Source of the DNA: Oscillospiraceae bacterium
Lineage (GTDB): Bacteria > Bacillota_A > Clostridia > Oscillospirales > Ruminococcaceae
Direction: 5' to 3'
NCBI GenBank assembly: GCA_900766795.1
Contig: CAAFWX010000158.1
Location: 1 to 7,167, forward strand
Length of the DNA: 7,167 bases
The notes under the pieces were generated by a model. That model saw nothing but the letters and a program-made list of their open reading frames with translations. It was not told the origin of the DNA and searched no databases. Of this stretch, positions 1 through 4,241 are shown piece by piece. Numbering within the stretch: position 1 is the first letter of the stretch; each line of letters starts with the position of its first letter. Position numbers and translations under genes: made by a program.

Positions 1-77
1 AGCTCGCGGATTCTCTCGGCTTGCCTGCCGGCGACAGCGTATATGCTTGCGCCGACTATCTCGTCGTATTCAGTCAT
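1..77 (-). CDS. Unidentified protein, N-terminal part (cut by left window edge)
   Basis: An open frame on the minus strand starts with ATG at 77-75 and runs off the left edge after 25 codons. The visible residues begin MTEYDEIVGASIYAVAG and continue with a charged helix-like stretch ending RIRE. It starts 14 bases after the stop of the upstream HTH gene. There is no clear Shine-Dalgarno sequence, so translation is probably coupled to that gene. It appears to be the next gene of the leftward operon. I do not recognise the family, and 25 residues are too few to assign a function. Confidence 0.5.
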   Translation of the reverse strand, partial: MTEYDEIVGASIYAVAGRQAERIRE

Positions 78-91
78 GCTTCGTTCGTATT

Positions 92-439
92 TCACGTTTT
101 AGTTTCCTTTCCAACAGCACTCTTAATCGTAATCTCCTTATCTCCGCAGACGGCGGTGATAATCGTATACTCGCGGTCTTTGGTGACGCGGATACTGAAA
201 TCTCCGCAAAGGTGCTTGTGCGCGAACGTTTCAAATCCGCGCGCTACGTTGTAGATGAAGTCGAGGATATCGCTCTCATCGGGCTTTGCCGTAGGCTTCG
301 CGCCCTGCTTAACGTAGTTGCTTATTGTACGCTGGCTAACGTGGTACTCATCTGCGAGGGCTTTCTGCAATTCGCCGTTAGCGTAACGCTCGCGAACCTC
401 CGCAATCTGTTCGTCTGTTAATGCTTTTGTTGTGTTCAT
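92..439 (-). CDS. Small protein with resolvase/Hin-type helix-turn-helix
   Basis: This is a 115-residue protein. Residues about 7-45 (LTDEQIAEVRERYANGE, then ALADEYHVSQRTISNYVK) have the look of a resolvase or transposase helix-turn-helix: a first helix, then two short helices around a turn with the Q-R-T-I recognition helix. Residues 55-115 form a separate small domain, probably alpha plus beta, that I do not recognise. No catalytic recombinase domain is present, so this is more likely a regulator or DNA-binding accessory protein than a recombinase. The frame stays open upstream to 634, but that extension overlaps the membrane-protein gene. The ATG at 439 is preceded by a purine-rich AGAAAGAGAGAAAAG stretch, so I chose 439. 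A perfect 15-bp inverted repeat at 462-476 sits just upstream and may be an operator. The DNA-binding role is inferred. Confidence 0.7.
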   Translation of the reverse strand: MNTTKALTDEQIAEVRERYANGELQKALADEYHVSQRTISNYVKQGAKPTAKPDESDILDFIYNVARGFETFAHKHLCGDFSIRVTKDREYTIITAVCGDKEITIKSAVGKETKT

Positions 440-442
440 AGC

Positions 443-471
443 TTGACTTTTCTCTCTTTCTGTGGTATAAT
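443..471 (+). promoter_or_regulatory. Predicted sigma-70/A promoter on the plus strand (antisense to the operon)
   Basis: TTGACT at 443-448 and TATAAT at 466-471 are separated by exactly 17 bp. Transcription would start near 478 and run to the right, against the flanking minus-strand genes. No plus-strand gene follows, but an intrinsic terminator does (495-534). The -10 box lies inside the inverted repeat at 462-476, so a bound protein would block it. Confidence 0.55.
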
Positions 472-476
472 ACCAC
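462..476. promoter_or_regulatory. 15-bp inverted repeat, candidate operator
   Basis: GTGGTAT and ATACCAC flank a single central A, giving a perfect inverted repeat. It covers the -10 box of the plus-strand promoter at 443-471 and lies about 23 bp before the start codon of the HTH gene at 439. The size and position fit an operator for a small dimeric HTH protein, perhaps one encoded in this operon. The binding protein is not known. Confidence 0.45.
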
Positions 477-477
477 C

Positions 478-534
478 GTAAACAATTTTCTTTGCCGCTG
501 CTGCGATTGCTGTCGCTCAGCGGTTTTTTCTTTT
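478..534 (+). ncRNA. Candidate short antisense RNA (about 50-57 nt)
   Basis: A near-consensus promoter (443-471) is followed after about 24 bases by a G+C-rich hairpin and a T tract (495-534). A transcript starting near 478 would be only about 50-57 nt long and mostly hairpin. It would be complementary to the end of the 68-residue membrane-protein gene and to the untranslated leader of the HTH gene starting at 439. It has no ribosome site or reading frame of note. Promoter and terminator are seen in the sequence; that an RNA is made, and that it regulates the operon, is inferred. Confidence 0.4.
495..534 (+). terminator. Intrinsic terminator, plus strand
   Basis: CCGCTG (495-500) pairs with CAGCGG (518-523). 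Inside it GCGA (503-506) pairs with TCGC (512-515) around a six-base loop. The sequence TTTTTTCTTTT follows at once, the expected U tract for a plus-strand transcript. Read leftward, the hairpin has no U tract, so it should not stop the minus-strand operon. Confidence 0.6.
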
Positions 535-723
535 GCCTGTCGGCAGGTCGCCCGAAACGGGAATCCCTGCCGTCATAATCAGCGCACCGATAGCAGCACG
601 CACGGCAGCCTGTCCGTATGTAAAATCGTCGCACTCCAGACCGCCGACCGCGCCTACTATCAGCAGGAAGCCCACCAGAAACAGCACGGCGGCTATAGTG
701 TAGCGGATGTCTTGCTTGTCCAT
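517..723 (-). CDS. Small two-pass membrane protein
   Basis: This is a 68-residue protein with two hydrophobic segments. The first is about residues 8-28 (YTIAAVLFLVGFLLIVGAV) and the second about 38-57 (AAVRAAIGALIMTAGIPVSG). A short polar loop with Cys and Asp lies between them, and the tail is basic (TGKRKNR). It has no cleavable signal peptide pattern. The ATG at 723 follows the stop of the upstream zinc-finger-like gene directly (TGAATG), and GGAAGGTG lies about ten bases upstream inside that gene, so the two are likely translationally coupled. Small membrane proteins of this kind occur in early regions of prophages and integrative elements. I do not recognise the family and assign no function. 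Confidence 0.65.
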   Translation of the reverse strand: MDKQDIRYTIAAVLFLVGFLLIVGAVGGLECDDFTYGQAAVRAAIGALIMTAGIPVSGDLPTGKRKNR

Positions 724-912
724 TCAGTTCACCTTCCTTTTCTTCGCGGCGAGCCGCCTTTCGATTTTGATGTAGTAGTCATTGGGATACCTCTCCACGC
801 AGGTTGCGTGGAACGTCCTGCCGGGTTCGCGGAAACGCATTTCATGTCCCGCAAGCACCGGTCCAAAGCAGCACGCGCAGATTCCTGCGAAGTCTTTTTC
901 TGTGGATTTCAT
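724..912 (-). CDS. Small CxxC...HxxC putative zinc-binding protein
   Basis: This is a 62-residue protein. Cys12 and Cys15 form a C-x2-C knuckle, and His35 and Cys38 form H-x2-C after a 19-residue gap. That four-ligand layout would fit one zinc in a LIM- or treble-clef-like fold. An extra Cys14 lies in the first knuckle. The C-terminus is strongly basic (IERRLAAKKRKVN), which suits nucleic-acid contact. A strong GGAGGAGGT ribosome site lies just upstream within the end of the preceding XRE gene, whose stop codon abuts this start (TGAATG). Zinc binding is inferred from spacing only. The protein could be a host-takeover or regulatory factor, but nothing here shows which. Confidence 0.6.
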   Translation of the reverse strand: MKSTEKDFAGICACCFGPVLAGHEMRFREPGRTFHATCVERYPNDYYIKIERRLAAKKRKVN

Positions 913-1173
913 TCAGGTCACCTCCTCCGTAATATTGTGCGGCGACACCAGCCACTGCACTGTAGTCTTAAACGCTATCGCAACGCAGGTCAGCTGCTCC
1001 AGCGTCCACTGCTTCGGCTCGTGCCTGCGGTCGCAGTAGGTGCTCTGCGCTATTCCGATTCGCGCTGCTATCTCGCGGTCGGTTCGCAGTCCGTTCGCCG
1101 CCGCGAGCAGCATGATGTTGCTGCGAACAATGTCGCAGTTTTGTTTCAGCGGGGTGGGTTTTGCTTTAGGCAT
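913..1173 (-). CDS. XRE-family (Cro/CI-like) helix-turn-helix protein
   Basis: This is an 86-residue single-domain protein. Residues about 17-75 give the five-helix XRE pattern: a first helix (IVRSNIMLLAAANGL), the helix-turn-helix TDREIAARIGIAQSTYCDRR, and following helices with LEQLTCVAIAFKTTVQWLV. The N-terminus is basic (MPKAKPTPLK). A strong AAAGGAGGA ribosome site lies seven bases before the ATG at 1173. The gene is second in the leftward operon, 17 bases after the 67-residue HTH gene. By position and size it is a Cro-like or early regulatory protein that would bind element DNA as a dimer. Its operator is not identified; the inverted repeats at 462-476 and 1454-1483 are candidates. Confidence 0.75.
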   Translation of the reverse strand: MPKAKPTPLKQNCDIVRSNIMLLAAANGLRTDREIAARIGIAQSTYCDRRHEPKQWTLEQLTCVAIAFKTTVQWLVSPHNITEEVT

Positions 1174-1190
1174 TGTGTGTTCCTCCTTTG

Positions 1191-1394
1191 TTATGTAGCG
1201 TAATGCTCGGGAATGTTAAGCGCCTTTGCGATGGATATTGCCAGACTGTCAGAAACTCTCGTGCCGCACATGAAAGCCTCTATCGTTTTCACGGTGTACC
1301 CTGTGGCAGCCGAAAGGTCCTTGTACTTCCAGCCCCGAAGGGAGAGCTGCTTACGAATCTCGGCTCGAAATTCTCTGTAATTTGCAAGTGCCAT
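1191..1394 (-). CDS. Cro-like helix-turn-helix regulator, first gene of the leftward operon
   Basis: This is a 67-residue protein made of a single HTH domain. Its N-terminal helix is YREFRAEIRKQLSLRGW. The helix-turn-helix is YKDLSAATGYTVKTIEAFMCG, and the C-terminal helices contain SDSLAISIAKALNIPEHY. This matches the small phage-type Cro/XRE regulators of Clostridia. GGAG lies seven bases before the ATG at 1394. The gene opens the minus-strand operon and would be read from the consensus promoter at 1551-1579, after a leader of about 150 bases. It lies opposite the CI-like repressor at 2576, so it may be the Cro partner in a lysis/lysogeny-type switch. In this element the two are separated by an inserted A+T-rich segment. 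Confidence 0.75.
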   Translation of the reverse strand: MALANYREFRAEIRKQLSLRGWKYKDLSAATGYTVKTIEAFMCGTRVSDSLAISIAKALNIPEHYAT

Positions 1395-1431
1395 GCCATC
1401 ACTCCTTTCTCGTTTATTGGGTCGAAAAACC

Positions 1432-1460
1432 TTGACAAAATGTTAAAAAAGATGTATCAT
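1432..1460 (+). promoter_or_regulatory. Predicted promoter, plus strand
   Basis: TTGACA at 1432-1437 and TATCAT at 1455-1460 are separated by 17 bp. Transcription would start near 1467 and could read the NDT-like gene at 1687 with a leader of about 220 bases. The first part of that leader is antisense to the leader of the leftward operon. The -10 box overlaps the inverted repeat at 1454-1483, so it may be repressible. A weak hairpin, CCCATC/GGTGGG at 1495-1511 followed by ATTTGTTATATTT, might attenuate the transcript. Confidence 0.45.
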
Positions 1461-1483
1461 ATACTTGCGAGGTAACATGATAC
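1454..1483. promoter_or_regulatory. Inverted repeat, candidate second operator type
   Basis: GTATCAT (1454-1460) and ATGATAC (1477-1483) form perfect 7-bp arms around 16 bases. TAC and GTA, nearer the centre, extend the symmetry. The left arm covers the -10 box of the plus-strand promoter at 1432-1460. Its sequence differs from the AATCC-type operators, so it would bind a different protein, possibly one of the two small XRE proteins encoded just to the left. Confidence 0.4.
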
Positions 1484-1550
1484 GGATTTTGCCGCCCATC
1501 AGGACGGTGGGATTTGTTATATTTCTGTGTCGGGGTTTCGCCACAAGTAT

Positions 1551-1579
1551 ATTATAATCCTAAATTTAGGATTTGTCAA
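1551..1579 (-). promoter_or_regulatory. Consensus leftward early promoter
   Basis: Read on the minus strand, this is TTGACA (1579-1574), a 17-bp spacer and TATAAT (1556-1551), a full consensus promoter. The spacer is almost wholly the 18-bp operator palindrome, so repressor binding would exclude RNA polymerase. It would start transcripts near 1544 and drive the operon beginning with the HTH gene at 1394. The leader of about 150 bases holds several inverted repeats. Confidence 0.8.
1556..1573. promoter_or_regulatory. Operator 1, perfect 18-bp palindrome
   Basis: AATCCTAAATTTAGGATT is a perfect palindrome set between the -35 and -10 boxes of the leftward promoter. Close copies lie at 1586-1603 and 2536-2553, the latter just upstream of the CI-like repressor gene. 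Recurrence at both control points marks it as the probable binding site of that repressor. Confidence 0.75.
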
Positions 1580-1585
1580 CACGAT

Positions 1586-1603
1586 AATACTTAATTTAGG
1601 ATT
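1586..1603. promoter_or_regulatory. Operator 2, imperfect copy
   Basis: AATACTTAATTTAGGATT keeps the right half-site of operator 1 exactly and differs in three bases on the left. Its centre is 30 bp from that of operator 1, close to three helical turns, so two repressor dimers could sit on the same face and interact. It lies upstream of the leftward promoter and before the NDT-like gene. Confidence 0.6.
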
Positions 1604-1686
1604 TCTGTAACAATTCACAAATCAACGGCTGATTTTTTGTACAAAAAAATAATGCCGCTCCGAAGAGCAGCGAGAGGAGTAATATT

Positions 1687-2415
1687 ATGTCAAAAGAATG
1701 TTTTATCGTATGTCCAATAGGCGAAGACGGGTCTGAGACACGCAAGCGTTCAGATATAGTCTTTGATTATTTGTTAAAGCCTGTTTGTGAAAGCATGGGT
1801 TATGAAATAAAGCGTTGTGATAAACTATTCAGTACTGGAAAGATTGATAATGAAATTATCAATTTGCTTGATACGTCAGATTTAGTAATTGCAGATTTAA
1901 CAGAATTTAATGCAAATGTTTTTTATGAGACTGGGTACAGAAAGGCAAAAGGATTACCTTGCATTCATATTGCACAAGATGGTGTAGAACTGCCTTTTGA
2001 TGTGACAACTGTAAGAAAGCAGTTTTATTCTATTAGTGATATAGCAAAATCTGAAAAATTCAAAGATAGTTTAAAAAGTGTTATTGAAGAGATAGAGAAC
2101 AGAATTGGTAGCAGTCAGACCCAAATCTCAATTGTTCCCGATTCCAATACATCAATAGAGCAGAAGTTACTTGAGAGGATGTATAATATCGAAGATTCTT
2201 TACAGTCTTTCTATGATTTAGTAGAGGGAGGATTAGTAGAAATAGACAAGCACATTGACGAATGCTGCAATTCGCGTCAATCAACTCAAGAAGAACAAAT
2301 GATGCAGTCTTTCATGGATACTTTTTTGAAAGAGGCTATGAAAAATCCAGCAAATGCCAAACGTTTTCTCACTTTATTTCAGAACTTGGATTTAAACAAT
2401 AACTCAAAAATCTGA
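1687..2415 (+). CDS. Nucleoside 2-deoxyribosyltransferase-like (NDT/TIR-like fold) protein, probable cargo gene
   Basis: This is a 242-residue protein. Residues 4-140 match the NDT-like family. Visible parts are the strand CFIVCPIGEDGSETRKRSD, the helix FDYLLKPVCESMGYE, the G-x-I-x-x-x-I stretch (51-58), LVIADLTEFNANVFYETG (66-83) and CIHIAQD (92-98). Glu81 is at the position of the catalytic glutamate of NDT enzymes, and Asp70, Asn75 and Asn77 are in the usual places. Classical NDT enzymes move a deoxyribose between bases; many stand-alone relatives on mobile elements are of unknown function and are suspected nucleotide sensors or NAD/nucleotide hydrolases. Residues 150-242 form a separate helical tail that may mediate oligomerisation or partner binding. 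AGAGGAG precedes the ATG by seven bases. G+C is about one third, well below neighbouring genes. A role in excluding other phages is an inference from its place in the immunity region. Confidence 0.75.
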   Translation: MSKECFIVCPIGEDGSETRKRSDIVFDYLLKPVCESMGYEIKRCDKLFSTGKIDNEIINLLDTSDLVIADLTEFNANVFYETGYRKAKGLPCIHIAQDGVELPFDVTTVRKQFYSISDIAKSEKFKDSLKSVIEEIENRIGSSQTQISIVPDSNTSIEQKLLERMYNIEDSLQSFYDLVEGGLVEIDKHIDECCNSRQSTQEEQMMQSFMDTFLKEAMKNPANAKRFLTLFQNLDLNNNSKI

Positions 2416-2488
2416 AGAATTTAATCGTAGCTAATTTGCATTCGGCTGGCATTGCAGCGAATATAAACAATAAAATAAAGTCTTCCAT
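2369..2488 (-). CDS. Possible 39-residue hydrophobic peptide
   Basis: A minus-strand frame begins with ATG at 2488, seven bases after a good AAAGGAG, and ends with TGA at 2371-2369. It reads MEDFILLFIFAAMPAEC at the start, a short hydrophobic segment, then a mixed basic tail containing KFFRFLSY. A leftward promoter (2531-2559) stands about 40 bases upstream. The last 47 bases of the frame run antisense to the end of the NDT-like gene. It could be a small membrane peptide, the remnant of a longer gene displaced by the cargo insertion, or chance. The promoter and ribosome site together raise it above chance, but the peptide matches nothing I know. Confidence 0.35.
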   Translation of the reverse strand: MEDFILLFIFAAMPAECKLATIKFFRFLSYCLNPSSEIK

Positions 2489-2530
2489 AATCATTCTCCT
2501 TTCCAGAAATGGTTGTTGGGGTATGGTTAT

Positions 2531-2559
2531 ATTATACTCCTATATTTAGGATTCGTCAA
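2531..2559 (-). promoter_or_regulatory. Second leftward promoter with embedded operator
   Basis: On the minus strand this is TTGACG (2559-2554), a 17-bp spacer and TATAAT (2536-2531). It is a near duplicate of the promoter at 1551-1579, with 26 of 29 bases identical. It points away from the repressor gene, toward the small frame at 2488 and antisense through the NDT-like gene. On the plus strand the overlapping TATACT (2533-2538) could serve as the -10 box for the repressor gene, which would make it autoregulated. Confidence 0.6.
2536..2553. promoter_or_regulatory. Operator 3, upstream of the repressor gene
   Basis: ACTCCTATATTTAGGATT differs from operator 1 at two positions and keeps the right half-site. 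It lies 22 bp before the repressor start codon and inside the spacer of the leftward promoter at 2531-2559. Binding here would allow the repressor to control its own gene and the divergent transcript. Confidence 0.65.
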
Positions 2560-2575
2560 GAGAGAAGGTGTAATA

Positions 2576-3019
2576 ATGAATAACGACATTCTTGTTCAAA
2601 ATATTGAAATCCTTTCCTCTAAGAAAGGAGAGAATAAGACTAATGTACTAAAAAAGTGTGGCGCTGGTAAGAACTTTATATCGAATTTACTGAGTGGTTC
2701 AGACCCGTCTATAAGCAAAATAGAACAGATAGCCGATTATTTCGGTGTATCAATAGACTACCTGCTCGGCAGAACAGCCGCCCCCGAAACGGCTACACCA
2801 ACCCTCACCGAGAAAGAGCGGCAGCTCCTAGCGGCGTATAAAGCGCACCCCGAACTTCAACCCTCGATTGATAAGCTGTTGGACATTGACGACGACCAAA
2901 TCTACCGCGCAGCACACAGCAAGAGCAACCACCCGGGCGAGATTAGAAAGCTCACCAAAGAGGAAAAGGAGCGATTTGACAAAGCCAAACCCGTTACTTC
3001 CGATAACGAGGACTTCTAG
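2576..3019 (+). CDS. CI-like XRE repressor
   Basis: This is a 147-residue protein. Residues 6-66 are an XRE helix-turn-helix domain: NIEILSSKKGENKTNVLKK, then GKNFISNLLSG as turn and recognition helix, then ISKIEQIADYFGVSIDYLLG, the usual end of this domain in clostridial phage repressors. Residues 67-147 are polar and charged with no S24 peptidase Ser/Lys pair, so it cannot cleave itself. Induction would need another factor, and the ImmA-type protease encoded next is the likely one. I chose ATG 2576 because AGAAGGTG precedes it; the longer frame from 2513 would include the operator. G+C jumps from about 34% (2581-2760) to about 59% (2761-2880) by hand count, at the DYLLGR codons, suggesting a mosaic gene. 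The probable targets are the three AATCC-type operators. Confidence 0.8.
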   Translation: MNNDILVQNIEILSSKKGENKTNVLKKCGAGKNFISNLLSGSDPSISKIEQIADYFGVSIDYLLGRTAAPETATPTLTEKERQLLAAYKAHPELQPSIDKLLDIDDDQIYRAAHSKSNHPGEIRKLTKEEKERFDKAKPVTSDNEDF

Positions 3020-3037
3020 TATCAATCAATAATACAT

Positions 3038-3064
3038 CTCCCGCAGGTTATAATACTGTGGGAG
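3038..3064 (+). promoter_or_regulatory. Hairpin overlapping the ribosome site of the metallopeptidase gene
   Basis: CTCCCGCAG (3038-3046) pairs with CTGTGGGAG (3056-3064), with one G-U pair, around a nine-base loop. The right arm contains the first part of the GGAGGGG ribosome site (3061-3067) of the ImmA-type gene. In RNA the hairpin would hide that site and keep protease synthesis low. It has no U tract, so it is not a terminator. Confidence 0.45.
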
Positions 3065-3073
3065 GGGATTGTT

Positions 3074-3661
3074 ATAAAGGCATACGGATATTACAGACAG
3101 GCGCGGAACGTATCGTGGCAATGCCTGCTCGATGTTGGCATTAATTCGCTGCCCGTCAAGACGCTCAAAATCGCGGAGCATTTCGGGATTCGGGTACTGA
3201 AAAACAGCCAAGTGGGCTGCCTTGCGCCCGATGAAAGCGGGTGCAGCGTTGTGAACAAGCGCGGCGAATGGATAATCGTGTACAATGACAACGAGCCTCT
3301 GGAGAGAGTACGCTACACCATAGCGCACGAACTCGGTCACATATTGCTCGGTCACGAGCTGCGGGCTGGGTTCGGGCATTACCGCAAAGCAGACGGCGAG
3401 AGAAAGCCCATCGAGGAAACACAAGCAGATGAGTTTGCCGTGCGGGTTCTCGCACCCGCCTGCGTGCTCTGGGCGCTCGACCTGCACACAGCTGATGAAA
3501 TATCCGAGGTGTGCCGGATAAGCTACACCGCCGCGAAGATTCGTGCCGAAAGAATGGATATACTCTATGCTAGGAATAAGTTTCTTACATCTCCGCTGGA
3601 AAAGCAGGTGTTTGAGATGTTTCGCCCGTGGATAGAGCGGCAGGATAACCGAAAAGCATAG
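3074..3661 (+). CDS. ImmA/IrrE-family zinc metallopeptidase with a non-canonical start
   Basis: This is about 195 residues if read from ATA at 3074. The frame carries HELGH (His85, Glu86, His89), the HExxH zinc-protease motif, followed by EETQADEFA, whose Glu115 is the usual third ligand. The N-terminal region (KAYGYYRQARNVSWQCLLD... then VKTLKIAEHFGIRV) is typical of the family. ImmA in Bacillus ICEBs1 cleaves the ImmR repressor, and here the neighbour is a CI-like repressor without self-cleavage residues, so the same pairing is likely. No ATG, GTG or TTG in frame precedes the conserved region; the first is GTG at 3212, which would lose about 46 residues. GGAGG at 3061-3065 is eight bases before ATA 3074, making ATA (or ATT 3068) the best start. 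Translation may therefore be weak. Confidence 0.8.
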   Translation: MKAYGYYRQARNVSWQCLLDVGINSLPVKTLKIAEHFGIRVLKNSQVGCLAPDESGCSVVNKRGEWIIVYNDNEPLERVRYTIAHELGHILLGHELRAGFGHYRKADGERKPIEETQADEFAVRVLAPACVLWALDLHTADEISEVCRISYTAAKIRAERMDILYARNKFLTSPLEKQVFEMFRPWIERQDNRKA

Positions 3662-3676
3662 AAAGGGAGCGATAAC

Positions 3677-3943
3677 ATGCCAACACTAAGCATATTTTTC
3701 GGAATAATAATCAGAATGTACAAGGAGATAGGCGGAAAACATAACTTGCCGCATATCCACGCTGAATACGGCGAGGACGAGGCAGTCTACGACCTTGAGG
3801 GAAACAGGCTGGAGGGCAAACTCCCGCCGAAAAAGGAACGTTTGGTACAAGCGTGGATAGAGATTCACCAAGAGGACTTGCAGGCAAACTGGAAGCTGCT
3901 GCAAAACGGCGAACAGTTCTTTAAAATCCCGCCGTTACAGTAA
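3677..3943 (+). CDS. DUF4160 family protein
   Basis: This is an 88-residue protein that matches DUF4160 along its whole length. Family marks are MPTLSIFFGIIIRMYKEIGG, the HNLPHIHAEYGEDEAVYDLEG segment with its conserved P-H-I-H-A-E-Y-G, GKLPPKKERLVQAW, and a C-terminal helix with LHxE-like IEIHQEDLQANW. The His pair may bind metal or be catalytic, but no activity is established. A GGGAG site precedes the ATG. The gene follows the metallopeptidase by 15 bases and is followed after 12 bases by a DUF2442 gene. DUF4160 and DUF2442 genes are often adjacent and have been suspected to form a toxin-antitoxin-like pair. That role is unproven. Confidence 0.85.
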   Translation: MPTLSIFFGIIIRMYKEIGGKHNLPHIHAEYGEDEAVYDLEGNRLEGKLPPKKERLVQAWIEIHQEDLQANWKLLQNGEQFFKIPPLQ

Positions 3944-3955
3944 GGAGGTATCGCT

Positions 3956-4189
3956 ATGCCCAAATTAACAGAAGTCAGACCATTGGAGAATTATCGGCTT
4001 TTCCTGTGCTTTGACAACGGAGAACAGCGCATTTTTGATGTGTCGCCGTATATCACGGGGAGTTGGTATGGTCAGCTTAAAGACCCGGAGGTGTTCCGCA
4101 CAGCCCATATAAGCGGGCGTACCGTTGAGTGGGCTGATGGACAGGATATTGCCCCGCATGAGCTTTACGAGCTTTCCAAATCAATATGA
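3956..4189 (+). CDS. DUF2442 family protein
   Basis: This is a 77-residue protein with the DUF2442 pattern over its whole length: KLTEVRPLENYRLFLCFDNGE, then RIFDVSPYITGSWYGQLKDPEVF, then VEWADGQDIAPHELYELSKS. It is small, soluble and mostly beta by appearance. A strong GGAGGT lies six bases before the ATG, 12 bases after the DUF4160 stop, so the two are co-translated. It may be the partner, perhaps the antidote, of the DUF4160 protein. It also resembles the N-terminal segment of proteins that carry an HTH after this domain; no HTH is present here. Biochemical function is unknown. Confidence 0.85.
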   Translation: MPKLTEVRPLENYRLFLCFDNGEQRIFDVSPYITGSWYGQLKDPEVFRTAHISGRTVEWADGQDIAPHELYELSKSI

Positions 4190-4194
4190 ACAAT

Positions 4195-4216
4195 CCCCTG
4201 CCCTAACGGACAGGGG
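4195..4216. other. Intergenic hairpin before the integrase gene
   Basis: CCCCTG (4195-4200) pairs with CAGGGG (4211-4216) around ten bases. It lies between the DUF2442 and integrase genes. There is no U tract on the plus strand, so it is not a normal intrinsic terminator. It could stabilise an mRNA end or slow read-through. Confidence 0.4.
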
Positions 4217-4241
4217 AAACACATAGAAAGGGAGTGACCAC

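Noticed and set aside
440..634. A 65-residue N-terminal extension of the HTH protein that ends at 92
   Set aside because: It overlaps the membrane-protein gene, is rich in Cys/Arg as expected of an off-frame reading, and ATG 439 has a purine-rich site and begins the recognisable HTH.
712..1203. Long plus-strand frame across the small minus-strand genes
   Set aside because: It runs opposite three genes with good ribosome sites and recognisable domains; the reading has no family features and no ribosome site.
1633..1648. TTTTTTGTACAAAAAA palindrome as an operator or terminator
   Set aside because: It is a simple A/T symmetry in an A+T-rich leader, occurs once, and has no G+C stem.
2440..2462. 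Hairpin after the NDT-like gene as its terminator
   Set aside because: ATTC-GCTG pairs with CAGC-GAAT with one bulge, but no U tract follows on either strand. The 2416-2535 interval has no clear terminator for this gene.
2513..2575. Longer start for the CI-like repressor
   Set aside because: It would translate through the operator and promoter; ATG 2576 has AGAAGGTG at normal spacing.
3026..3487. Minus-strand 153-residue frame opposite the metallopeptidase gene
   Set aside because: It is antisense to the HExxH-coding frame and matches no family.
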